64,000 nucleotides of DNA. It comes from Takashimella koratensis. Its lineage: Eukaryota; Basidiomycota; Tremellomycetes; Trichosporonales; Tetragoniomycetaceae. The DNA is taken from NCBI GenBank assembly GCA_003116875.1, contig BCKT01000002.1, positions 682,001 to 746,000 on the forward strand, read 5' to 3'. Below are positions 33,653 through 43,848 of this stretch, piece after piece. The notes beneath the pieces are model-generated. The model was given only the letters and a program-made list of their open reading frames with translations, searched no databases and was not told the DNA's origin. Position 1 is the stretch's first letter. Each line of letters opens with the position of its first letter. Position numbers and translations under genes: made by a program.

Positions 33653-35075
33653 TGTGGGTGGATGAGGAAAGGTTGAAAGAGTGACAGAGGTAGAGACGAC
33701 GAGAAGGGAGGAATGGAAAGGGACAGGGAGATGAAGTGAGAAGAGGAATGAAGGTTGAGATGAAGAGAAGGAGGGGGTAAATGTGCGTGCTCTCTTTGTG
33801 TTTGCGCAGTCGGGTGAAAACAAGGGATAAGAGGTGACCCAGGAATCAGTGTGGGCGCGGGGGAGGGTGTGTTTGGGGTGAACAACAAGGACGGAAAGAC
33901 TGAACGGATGTGTGTGTGTTGTTAGCAGCACCGCCTGTATCTACTTATAGTCTTCAGCGGCTATCACAAGTAGTCTCAATCCCGCACGCCCCCTCTTTCC
34001 ATCTCCACTCTCCTCCTTTGCTATCCCGGGTGAGTGAGGGGTCCCTTGCTCTCGGCCGTCGACGTAGAGCGCCTTGTTTACCATGTGACGAAACGAATAA
34101 CCCGCTCGCTCGGAATCTAGCACATGCAAGCAGGGTTTAGTCGAGCGGCGGCTTCCCCTCTTCATCCTCAAACTACCCTACTTAGCATGCTTCCACACCT
34201 TCTGCACTGCCCGACCGATGCCGCTGGTTGTTTGGCGATTTGGTTGTTTTTTTTGGGACGACGTAGTGGTCTAAAAATAGCCCGAAGATCAAAGTTTGAC
34301 CCGTTGAAACACTACTGTACCTACACTCCCAGACCACCTGGGCCGCAAACCACCTCCGCAAGATTGGGTCACAGGGTAGGTACAGTAGTAAGTAGGTGGG
34401 TTATTTTGGATCAACCCATCTCGCACGGATTGGCACGCGACTAACCCTGGTCCAACCGAGGTGGATGCCTATAAAAAGACTAAAAGCAGTGCTGAGTCGT
34501 GTACAGTGTCCTGTACATCCTGGGGCTGGGGTCCGAGTCAGTCACTCGCTAGGTGAGTCCTGGTAAGTAGGCAGGGTAGGTAGGGTCCGGGGGGAATTCG
34601 TACATGTGTTCTCATCGCGGCAATGGCACTTGAACCCTGCGGCAGGGCAACGCCTTGACCGATCGGATGTGAAACAGCAAGCCAGCCAGCAGTGAGGCAG
34701 CCCAGTGGCCTTAGTGGCAAGTATCAGATCGCCCGCCCCCGCCCCGCGACGCTGAACGGGCTGGGAAACATATGTCCGCGGGTCTCCTTCTCCAAGCGCT
34801 ATATCGGACTCGTCCTCCATAATTAGCTTGGTCCCGTATGTTACCTCTCCCAGAATACATCCTGCCCACCCGCTTTCGATATTGACTCCTCGTTGATCGT
34901 ATTGAAAATGAACCCCACTTGATTCCAGATACCAGGATGTCATTCGAGATGGTCTGTACCCGTTATGGTCTGCTGTCCAGGCGGTAATACATCCGGGCAC
35001 GCGTGGTTCACAGAGCCTACCTCACTACAGCTATGATCACCTCCTCTTTGCCTTCCCACCCGGCTAGAGCCGCCT
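33653..35075. other. Long intergenic region upstream of the chitin deacetylase
   Basis: 1.4 kb with no gene I can support. The first ~300 bp are the likely promoter and leader of the deacetylase. A TATAAAAAG at ~34470 on the plus strand has no open reading frame behind it. At 34625-34690 a minus-strand segment has tRNA-like A-box and B-box words, but the stems do not pair well enough to call a tRNA. Confidence 0.45.
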
Positions 35076-36688
35076 CAGAACGTGAACTTCTCCTTGACAG
35101 TCTGCTCAGAGAGGTTCCACATTCTATCTTCGACTTCCTATTCACAGACACGGACATCGTCCCTTCGTCAGCCGTTATTCTTGTCCTGCGGCCCCGACCT
35201 GAAATCACTCACCTGGCCTTTAGCGTGGTCCGCGACTCGTCCTGGGTTGAGTTCGGTATCGGCTCCAACAAATCCGCCGTTAGCAGCTATTCTCATGTCA
35301 GTCACTTGATGAGCTGCTGTTGCTCTCTGCTTAACTACGATACCCACACTTGAGCTCGGGGTCAAACGCTGCTCGGATATACCTGTGTTCAACGTATCAG
35401 GACCACGCCCCCAATCCAGCCAAAGTAGACAATATACACAACACGTACGGGGCGACACCGTTCTGAAGCGTGGCAAACTGCTCATGCTTGACGCGACCCG
35501 TTTCGTCCACGAAACCTAGTTTCATCAATCTCGGCCCCAGATAACCCCTTCGTGTGCCACTTACCTAATGCGAGCAGTCTCTCGGGTGAGAGGTACCTTG
35601 ACAGCCCGGTATAGATCCCTATCCCAATCCCAGTCAGCATCCATCTTTACACCCCTCTCGAAATGCCCTCACATCCTGGGGAGAGACTAAACGCCTCAAC
35701 CTTGCCACCTGACCGACGAGCGAGCGCTGCCGCGAAGAGGATGTTGTACGTCTTGGTCTCGCCATAGATACCTTCCCCGTACTCGTCTTCTTTCAAGTAC
35801 TGCGGGTCGTGCCACCTGATACCTTTGCACATACGGTGTGCGCCAGAGGAGACGATGACTACCCGTGGAGGAGAAGGGGCAGTGAGCATCTTCGGCATGA
35901 GGAGTCTAAGTGGGTGCTTGTCAATGCAAAGTTGAGAGAGCATGATCCTTTGTAGAGATGAGAGGCTTACTTTGTCAAAAGGAAGGGACCGAAGTGGTTC
36001 GATGCAGAGGCGTACTCCAGCCCATCTTCAGTCCGCTGGAACGCAGGTGTAGCTACGGCCGCATTATGAATAAGGACCTGTACACCCATCGCAGTCATCT
36101 TGGTTAGCTCTGACCTCTTCCCACCTACAACTTGACCAGGAGCTGACACTCTTCACTCACATCGACGACCTCGGGCCAACTGTTTACTTCCTCTGCGGCC
36201 TTGCGCACGCCCGCAAACGTGCTGAGCTCCAGAATGAGTGGACGCAGTGCGGCTCCGGGTGTCTGCTTCAAGATCGAAGCTGCGGTCTCGTCGTACCTAC
36301 AGATACTCGATTCAGTTGCTGATCAGATTGAAGAAAAAGAGTGAAAGAGGGAGAGGAAGGTTTGGCTGACTTGGCTTGCGTCCGAGCGGTGAGGATGACA
36401 AGCTTGGGATCGAACTGGACAAGCGTCGCGGCGCATTCAGCACCAACGCCGCCGAGGGTACCGCCTGTGATGAGGACTATAATGGAGGGTAGGTGTCAGT
36501 GGTACGTAGCTCGCCTGAAAAAGGCGAGTCGCAGTAGAGGCGGTATAATTGGGAGAAGCTTATGATGTTATGGACGGGGCATTAAAGAGAGGGGGAGGGG
36601 AGGAGAACGTACTCGTCTTGCCTCGGATATGCTCCGCGAGGCCCTTGGCGATATCGACGCCATTCTTGAGGTTTGGTGTGGAAGCCAT
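35076..36688 (-). CDS. Short-chain dehydrogenase/reductase, retinol-dehydrogenase-like
   Basis: An NAD(P)-dependent oxidoreductase of the classical SDR fold; the substrate cannot be read from sequence. Exons rebuild the cofactor loop LITGGTLGGVGAE (~36460), LIHNAAVA (~36080), VIVSSGAH (catalytic Ser region, ~35860) and IYGETKTYN (Tyr-x3-Lys, ~35750). The 3' part is split into four small exons that I spliced as WIYTGLSRYLSPERLLAL, then FVDETGRVKHEQFATLQN, then a GGFVGADTELNP segment, then EVEDRMWNLSEQTVKEKFTF and the stop at 35076. That ending is typical of fungal SDRs. The ATG at 36688 opens MASTPNLKNGVDIAKGLAE. One splice junction near 35600-35670 is uncertain. Confidence 0.88.
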
Positions 36689-36753
36689 GTTTATATATTG
36701 AGAGGTAGAGTGAAGTATGTTTCTTTGCAGTCTGGGTCGTACACCAGCGCAGT

Positions 36754-36761
36754 CTTATAAG
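36754..36761 (-). promoter_or_regulatory. TATA box of the SDR gene
   Basis: The palindrome CTTATAAG lies 66-73 bp before the ATG at 36688. Confidence 0.5.
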
Positions 36762-37133
36762 CCACGAGGGACTCGGTCGGCTGGCGTACGTCTACGGAGG
36801 CGTCGGACCACGAGGAGCCCGAGCAGATCAGAGATTGATACTGGGGTAAGGAGCAAGATCAGGACCACTCGCGCCCGACCTTGACACGATGGTTTTTGAT
36901 CCACGACTGGACCCCGGCTAGTCCGCCAAGCTGCACATCCGATCGCCGAGGAGGAACATGGGAACCGATTTGTCCGAGTGTGTATATTAAGTAACAACTT
37001 GGCACTGTGTTTAGTATATTCAGAGTTGTCAAGAACCAAGCACCCACCTTGAATTTGGTGCTGTTCAAGAAATCCAGCGTCGATCCGTTACTAGCTGTTC
37101 TCGTACCGTATTCAAGAGCATAGCAAACAAGCC

Positions 37134-37428
37134 ATGACTCCGCGCGCAGTCGTGAGTGTCCATGCCCTGATCTTGTTGGAGGTGAAGCGACGATACTGAT
37201 GAGTTCTTCTCATCTGCAGGGGCTCGGATGGGCCGTAAGTCTTCCTGTTCCCAATTCCACGATCAACACTGACACGCATGATCTGATCCCAACTCCATCT
37301 GATTCGAACGGAAACAGGCGCTCGTACTCGGCTGCGGCGTGAGTTACTATTTTGCCAAAAGACGAAACGACGCACTTTGGCGTGACCCACAACATCGACG
37401 AGGAGGCAAGGGGGCTATCAAGGAGTGA
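37134..37428 (+). CDS. 47-residue single-pass membrane microprotein, with a 15-nt exon
   Basis: Three exons with consensus splice sites (37134-37151, 37220-37234 and 37318-37428) join in frame to MTPRAV, GLGWA, ALVLGCGVSYYFAKRRNDAL and a basic tail ending GAIKE. The product has one hydrophobic helix across the exon joins (GLGWAALVLGCGVSYYFA) followed at once by a strongly basic segment. This is the layout of small fungal mitochondrial inner-membrane or ER proteins. I cannot place it in a family. The coding potential rests on three intact splice junctions, the clean helix and the stop at 37428. It is far too short for length-based gene finding and would usually be missed. Confidence 0.6.
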
Positions 37429-37729
37429 TCCTGGGGTTTTATTGAAGAATCGAAGAGTTGAAGGGATCGTCCAGAGGAAGAAGACTGGAGGACAGAAGGG
37501 TTCATGAGTGAGTATCGAGGTGTTAGCTTGGGTCGAAATGTTCTCACGGGTAGCATTTGGTGTAGAAGCGAATCACATTCAGGTATACATCTCTAAACCA
37601 TACAACAACAATATTATACATGTACAACTTGACAATCCCTTTCGGCACGCTCCTGTTCTCTGCGGAACTTACCAAGGGTTACCCCTTGCTTGAGGCCAGC
37701 TCCGACTCCAACTCATATGCGATTCCCAT

Positions 37730-38838
37730 CTACCCACCCAAACTCGCACGAAGTCCCGACCACAGCACATCTCGTTCCCCCTCTGCCATCTCCCGGAACC
37801 TGATCGGTCCCTGCGCTGCTGCTGGGTCCCGCCGCTGAGGCGACGAGGTCGCACTCGTGCCTGTGGACTGTGAAGTCGAAGGAGGAGGCGGGTAGAGAGA
37901 TTGACGCGTGGTCGAGTGCATAGCGCGTTGAGCGGTGAGAGAGAGGAAAGTCTGTGGGGAGTGACGATAGAGCCTGGGTAAGGGTCAGCGAGTTTTTACA
38001 GGACGCTGGGGGGAGCAAGAAGACCATGAGCAAGGTAAAGAGCCTGAGCAGAGGGAGTCCACTCACGACCAAACTTGGCGGTTGGCGGCTTCGTCCTCTG
38101 CGATCGCGTCGAGTCCGGTACTTTTGAAACTCGCCTTGACCGCATACAAGAGTTGCGGGACATGGTCGACCCCAGGTCTGCACGCACAAACTCGTCAGCG
38201 AACCTTGAAGGTTTGAAGTAGAGCCCGCGCGCAGTCAAAGGCTGGAGAGAAGACTCCACTCACTGCCACTGGGCCGTCCGTCCACGCGGGTTCCAGATGT
38301 GAGTCTTGGGATCTATCAAAGGGTGGAAGACGTCGCTGTCAAAGTAAACTACAGGGGGTTGGGCAGGGAACGAAGTTGGGAATTTGAGCGTGAATCGAAG
38401 GATTGAGCCTGCGTAAGGTCCTACATGGTCCAATATGGGCCAAAATCAAGTTAGCTTTGTCTCCACCCTTTCGCTTCTCCTTCTCGTCGCCTGTGCACGG
38501 ATCCCCGGACACGGCCTGACACGAGGCGATTGGCTGTCTTCTTGGTGCAAGTCCAGAGCGTGGGGCAAGGGAGAGGATTGCGACTCACCACGGTGAAGGA
38601 AGAACACTGCGTGCCAGCGTAAGAGTGTATCAGGCGATGGAGTGAGGTACATTCCCCTTGGGCAATTCCGGGGCGCTCTCAACGAAGCACTGGGGACAAG
38701 GGAGTTAGTATCGGGTCAACGAGGTCGTAAGGGCGAGAGGAGGAGGAAAACGCACAACTCCACGGCGATCTCGGCAGCGACGGTCGAGGGAATCTCGGGC
38801 GGCTCGGCGGGAGCCGAGACCTTGCGCGGAGTGAACAT
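37730..38838 (-). CDS. FTS/AKTIP-type E2-like protein without catalytic cysteine
   Basis: This has a ubiquitin-conjugating (UBC) fold of the inactive variant class. After a short N-terminal exon (MFTPRKVSAPAEPPEIPST), exons give PRGMYLTPSPDTLLRWHAVF, RGPYAGSILRFTLKFPTSFP, PPVVYFDSDVFHPLIDP and HIWNPRGRTAQWQ. In a normal E2 the HPN motif and active-site Cys would follow; here FHPLIDP continues with no Cys. GMYLTPS, RRGPY-like and VFHPL are hallmarks of AKTIP/FTS. In filamentous fungi and animals FTS joins Hook and FHIP to link early endosomes to dynein, so a transport role is inferred. A ~70-residue Ser/Pro-rich tail ends at 37730. At least five exons. It is divergent from the lipocalin-like gene. 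Confidence 0.8.
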
Positions 38839-39051
38839 GGGTCAAGAACGGTTAAAGAGTAGTGAAGAGGTGCTGGTGACGAGAACAAACAAGGAAACGT
38901 GAAACGCGCCTGGGATACCGGGAATACTTGGGACAGTTCACCATTCTCACTACGGACGACACTTTCGTCATCCGGTTTCTTCGGTGGCGAGTTAGCGCCA
39001 GTCTCCACCACATCTCTTCACTACAACAACCCCCACCACCGCACCCGAGTC
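38839..39051. promoter_or_regulatory. Compact divergent promoter
   Basis: Only 213 bp separate the ATGs of the FTS-like and lipocalin-like genes, so control elements are probably shared. No clear TATA is seen on either side. Confidence 0.45.
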
Positions 39052-40031
39052 ATGTCCGAGTTAGATACCATCATCGTCCATCCTCCTGGGTCTGGACACC
39101 CATCTCTCGCTGACAAGTCAAAATCGGGTGAGGCTGGGTTCGATCGTACCGCGTTCATGGGTACCTGGATGGTCCCTTGGAGCACTTTGCCTATGTGGAA
39201 GGTGAGCCAAAGCGGTCGAGGCTGGAGTCAACCTCAGCTCTTCTCTTTGATCAAAATCACCTTTGAACCTTTACTGACGAGTCCATTGTTGTGACTTTCA
39301 TACACCCTCGCCTGCTCTTTGGCTACAGGACAAACGAGGTAAGTCAACTCCGGAGACTCACGCATAGAGCAGCAGCTGACTCAAGCCCTCCCGGTTTCCC
39401 TTCATCCCTTCAGACGTTGCGATCACATACCGGCCTCATCCTGGGCGTGACGACGTCTTCGACTCTGATGTCGAGTATTACAAGGCCTCTTCGACCGGTG
39501 GCAAGCCTAGCACAGGTACGTACCTTCCTCTGCCTTTCTCAACCCTCTTCACAAGCAATCCAAGTCTCCCTCCCCTTTCGACCTGATCGACTACCCATCC
39601 CAATTACTGATTCAATCTACCCTTCTCGTCTTCTAGTCAAGGGAGTTGAGCGGTTGAAAGAAGGGACCAATGGCGCGACGTTTGGTTGGACGGGTAAAGG
39701 CTGGCTGTTCTTCGTTACTAGCCACTGGGAGATCATCTCCTATGGTCAAGTGGGAGGCTACGACTGGGCCGTTAGCTGTAAGTGGGATGTCTGACTTCTC
39801 CTCCTATGACGAGCACCACGTGGGTCATAGCTAACCCCAGTCTCAGACTTCTCCAAGACACTCTTCACGCCCCAAGGTATCGATATATACCTCCGCTCTA
39901 CACCCCGATCCACCCCGACAGGAGACAAAGCAGCCATCATTGCCCGTGTCGCGCGTGAGCTGCAGAACCTCGACGGACCCGTCGGCGAACTCGCCAAGTC
40001 GGGCTTCGACGTTCCCGTCAGCTCGAGCTAG
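39052..40031 (+). CDS. Lipocalin/calycin-like cytosolic protein, with a 10-nt exon
   Basis: Five exons give about 170 residues. Exon 1 ends with TAFMGTWMVPWSTLPMWK, the GxW signature at the first strand of a lipocalin barrel. A 10-nt exon at about 39330 (GACAAACGAG) joins it to DVAITYRPHPGRDD and DSDVEYYKASS. The next exon has GATFGWTGKGWLFFVTSHWE, and the last ends PVSSS. Short beta-rich segments and conserved Trp residues support a calycin barrel that could bind a small hydrophobic ligand. There is no signal peptide, so it is likely cytosolic. Fungal genomes have similar uncharacterised proteins. It converges with HSP104. Confidence 0.75.
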
Positions 40032-40301
40032 CCCCTTGCCTCACATCTATCGCCGTAGCCTAGAGTGGAGATCTGTATCCAAAGTCACCTCAAATTTCTT
40101 CGTGTATTCAGCATTCATCAGGAGCGCTTTTGGCTCTATGTAACAAGTATGTAGAGTATCAATTACGTATCTCAAAGTCAATGTTCTATGCACAACAAAA
40201 CCCAGGATTATCAAAAAAGTGGTAGCGTTATTCGTTCGAGAAGGTCTTCTTTCTCTTCTTTCGTTCGTTTCTTCAACTGTAGACTTTATGTGGCTTGACC
40301 C

Positions 40302-43202
40302 TTAGTCAACCTCCTCGACCTCGACGTCCATCATATCGTCGTCGTCGTCAAAGTCGCTGTCGTCGGGCATCGTCACGTCTTGGTCGTGGTTGGGAACGAC
40401 CACGAGCCGGTTACGACGGAGGTCGGCGGTAACGTTGACTGTCTCGCCATCCCTGACCCGAGCCTGGAGGAGAAGCTTGGACAGCGGGTTGAGGATCTCG
40501 GTCTGAATGAGTCTCGACAGTGGCCTGGCACCATAGGTCGGCGAGTAACCTGCCTGACCCAACCACTCGAGTGCAGTCTCGTCCACTGCCAATTTGACTT
40601 TTCGGTTATTCGCGTCAAGCCTCGCCTGGATTTCCCTCAGCCTGAGCTCGACGACTTTGCGGATATCACCTCGGCTAAGGGATCGGTAAAGGATGATATC
40701 GTCAATTCGATTGATAAATTCCGGTGGGAAAGTAGCTGAGATCGCTGCGTTGACTTTGTTTCGAACTTCGGGAACGACAGCGCCCTCGGATGGATTCTCA
40801 TTGAGGTAAACCGAACCGACGTTGGAGGTCATCATGATGATCGTGTTGCGGAAATCGACAACGCGACCCTTCCCATCGGTGAGTCGACCGTCATCGAGCA
40901 CTTGGAGGAAAAGCTGGTGGAACTCTCGTGCGGCCTTTTCGATCTCGTCAATGAGGATAAGGCTGTAAGGTTTGCGACGAACAGCTTCGGTAAGCTGACC
41001 ACCAGACTCGTGACCAATGTATCCCGGGCCGGCACCGATGAGTCGAGAGATCGAGTGTTTCTCCGAGTACTCGGACGCGTCGATACGGACCATGGCATCT
41101 TCGCTGTTGAACATGACCCCAGCGAGGGTCTTGGCGAGCAAGGTCTTACCGGTACCCGAGGGACCGACAAGGAGGAACGAAGCAATCGGTCGGTTTTGGT
41201 TGGACAAGCCCGATCGGTTCAGGCGGATAGCGTTGGCGACTGCCTTGACGGCTTCAGGCTGTCCGATGACCTTCCTAGCGAGGAGTTTCTCGAGTCGGAG
41301 GAGCTTGGCCTTCTCCGTCTCGACGAGGCGAGAAACGGGAACACCGGTCCAGCGCGCGACGATCTCGGCGATCATCTCAGGAGTGACTTGTTGACCGGCC
41401 GAACCGCGTTCCGCCTCCTTCTGCTCCAGCTCGCGCAGCTTGGCCTCGCGCTGGGGGATAGAGTGATATCTGATATCCGCGGCAGTGGCCAGATCGTACC
41501 TACGCTCGGCCTCGTCGGCCTTTGCCTTGAGCTCGTCGATCTTCCGTCGAACTTCGTTGATCTCGTCGCCGAGGTGCTTCTCATTCTCGTACTTGCGCTT
41601 GAGGGGACCAAGCTGGTCCTCGGTGTCGGCGATGGCTTTCTTGACACCCTCGAGTCGTTCGCGGGACGCTTCATCCTTTTCACGCTCGAGCGCGTGCATC
41701 TCAACCTCGAGACCGAGCTTTTTCCGCTCAAGCTCGTCGATAGCCTCGGGTCGGGTTTCGCGAGCAACTTTGACGGCACTCGCAGCTTCGTCGAGCAGGT
41801 CGATGGCAGAGTCAGGGAGTCGGCGCGCGGTGAGGTACTGCTTGGCCAGTTGAGCGGCGAGAACGAGCGAAGAGTCGAGAATGCGAACACCGTGGTGAGT
41901 CTCGTATTTTTCTCTAATACCACGCATAATCGCGACCGTGTCGGGAACCGAGGGCTCATCGACGATAACTTGAGCGAAACGACGTTCGAACGCAGAGTCC
42001 TTCTCAATGTATTCACGGTACTCGTTGAGTGTAGTGGCGCCGATGACCTTGAGTTTTCCACGTGCTAACATGGGTTTAAGCAAATTGGCCGCGTCCATCC
42101 CACCACTTGAATCTTTCCCGGCCATGATCAAATGGATCTCGTCGATGAAGAGAATGATCTGGGTGCCTTCGTCGCCCGATTTCTCGACCTCGGACAAGAC
42201 GGCCTTGACACGCTCTTCGTATTCGCCCTTGTACTTGGCACCCGCCATGAGAGCGCCCATATCGAGCGCGAGGAGTCGACTAATCAAGCTTGCGGGTACG
42301 TCACGGTCGACGATTCGTTGCGCGAGGCCCTCGGCGATAGCAGTCTTGCCGACACCTGGCTCACCAATAAGGACAGGGTTGCCCTTGGTTCGGCGGGAGA
42401 GGATACGGATAACTCGTCGGATTTCGTTGTCGCGACCAATGACGGGGTCGAGCTTCCCTTGCTCGGCGAGTGCTGTGAGGTCGGTGCAGTCTGTTAAGTG
42501 TCAGCGGGGCTCATATCGTTTGATCAAGGGTGAAAGGCGGGCAGGAGCGAGCCGGTGTCGGCATGACTCTACAGCTCGTGAGGTCCGAGTTGTCTGTGCT
42601 ACTACTTACACTTTTGTAAAGCTTCAAACTGTCCTTCTGCGCCTCGACTATCAGCCTTTCTGTTCCCTCGCTTCCTCTTGATCTCCGCCTCGAGCGCCTT
42701 TGGGTCCGCGCTTGCCGCCTTCAACAGATCCTTCATCTCGGCGTGGTCGACGTGCATCAACGCAATCACGAGGTGGTCGATCGCGACAAACTGGTCTCCT
42801 CCGTCCTTTTGGAGCTTTTGCGCCTCCCGCAGGACCGCATGATACGAGTTGGTCAATGGGATAGGTGGGTCAGGGCGTGGGTCGACGACGGGGAGCTTGT
42901 TAAGTCGAGACATGAGGGTTCGGTTGAAGAGGGTCACGTTGCCGCCAATCTTCTCGAGGCTGCTTCGAAGGAGTGTGGGTTGAGGGGTGGCTTCGGTGGT
43001 TGTTGGGTCGTCCCAGAGGACGGCGATGAGGTGGAGTGGGTGAACTGTGGTGGTGTTAGTAGATGTTGCTTTGGACGTGGGGAATGGGAAGGGGAAGGGG
43101 AAGCGGTCAGAGTCGGTACTCACCTTGAGAGTTGCCCATCTCGCCTGCCTTGTCAAACGAGGCCTTGATGGCCTCTGACGACTTGTCTGTAAAGTTGTCC
43201 AT
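40302..43202 (-). CDS. HSP104: HSP104/ClpB-type disaggregase
   Basis: A hexameric AAA+ chaperone of about 900 residues that pulls proteins out of aggregates with HSP70. Order: Clp N-domain (starting [17 protein letters not shown]; second exon [13 protein letters not shown]), NBD1 with Walker A GEPGVGKT and Walker B FIDEIH, middle coiled-coil domain (~41400-41800, rich in Glu/Lys/Arg), and NBD2 with [16 protein letters not shown] and sensor [10 protein letters not shown]. The acidic C-terminus ([10 protein letters not shown], then EVEEVD) marks it as cytosolic/nuclear HSP104 rather than the mitochondrial form, and no presequence is present. Introns fall only in the first third. The ATG at 43202 is preceded by a GTGTGG repeat and a heat-shock element. 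Confidence 0.96.
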
Positions 43203-43240
43203 GGTGTGGGTGTGGGTGTGGGTGTGGGTGTGGGTGTGAG
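43203..43240 (+). repeat. GTGTGG hexamer repeat in the HSP104 leader
   Basis: About six copies of GTGTGG start immediately upstream of the HSP104 start codon. On the transcribed strand the leader therefore reads as a CCACAC repeat. Confidence 0.8.
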
Positions 43241-43848
43241 AGTAGGTGCGGGTGAGACGATGGGTGTTATGTGTGGTACGCGAGAGATGGAGGGCGGGAA
43301 GGGATATATATCCTTTGGTGGACGGCAATGACCCATAACCACAACGCCACAGTCTAAATCCCAGGCACACGCTACCTCCACGTGGCAAATACGCGATCAT
43401 CCCCGATGGTTCTGGAAGATGCCACCGTACACCACCCCAGCGTAGCACCACCCAACCCACCCAGCCCATACCCATGCATAGTCCAGCAGGCCCCTCGGAC
43501 AGTCCCGCGCCCATCACCACCCCTCCCTGCGCCATGTCGTCACGTCGGGTGCAGTCGCATCCTTTCCAACTCTGATGCATCACTGCTGCGCAGGCCACGG
43601 TCCAGGCCCAAGCCATTGACGTACACCCGGATCCGTCCATCACCCGTCCCTCCCTTTAACTCTATATCCTCATTTCCCACACTGCCCGTCGTTGTCCATA
43701 CGTTCATGCACATAACCTATATCTACAGCCTTTTCACACCATTATGTCTTTTGTCGTCACTGCAGAACAGACTGCACCGTACAATGTATCGATAATATGC
43801 TTGATCACTTACAACAAGGGTTTCAAGCCCTTACCCTAGGTCTTGTTC
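43241..43848. promoter_or_regulatory. HSP104 promoter region and BDP1 3' flank
   Basis: A 608-bp intergenic stretch between two minus-strand genes. TATATATC near 43301-43308 may be the HSP104 TATA element. It also holds the heat-shock element listed separately. No gene is seen. Confidence 0.5.
43409..43425. promoter_or_regulatory. Heat-shock element upstream of HSP104
   Basis: TTC-TG-GAA-GA-TGC begins at 43410. The first two pentamers of the inverted nTTCnnGAAn pattern are perfect and the third has one mismatch. It is about 210 bp from the HSP104 ATG, as expected for Hsf1 control. Confidence 0.55.

Noticed and set aside
34542..35000. A 152-codon minus-strand open frame
   Set aside because: No ATG at its start, no known motif, overlaps an intergenic region and has no splice context.
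36755..37068. Possible minus-strand mini-gene ending in AGVQSWIKNHRVKVG
   Set aside because: Several incompatible splice choices exist, none gives a convincing protein, and it overlaps the SDR promoter.
40902..42068. 388-codon plus-strand frame antisense to HSP104
   Set aside because: A shadow of the highly biased HSP104 codon use; no independent motif.
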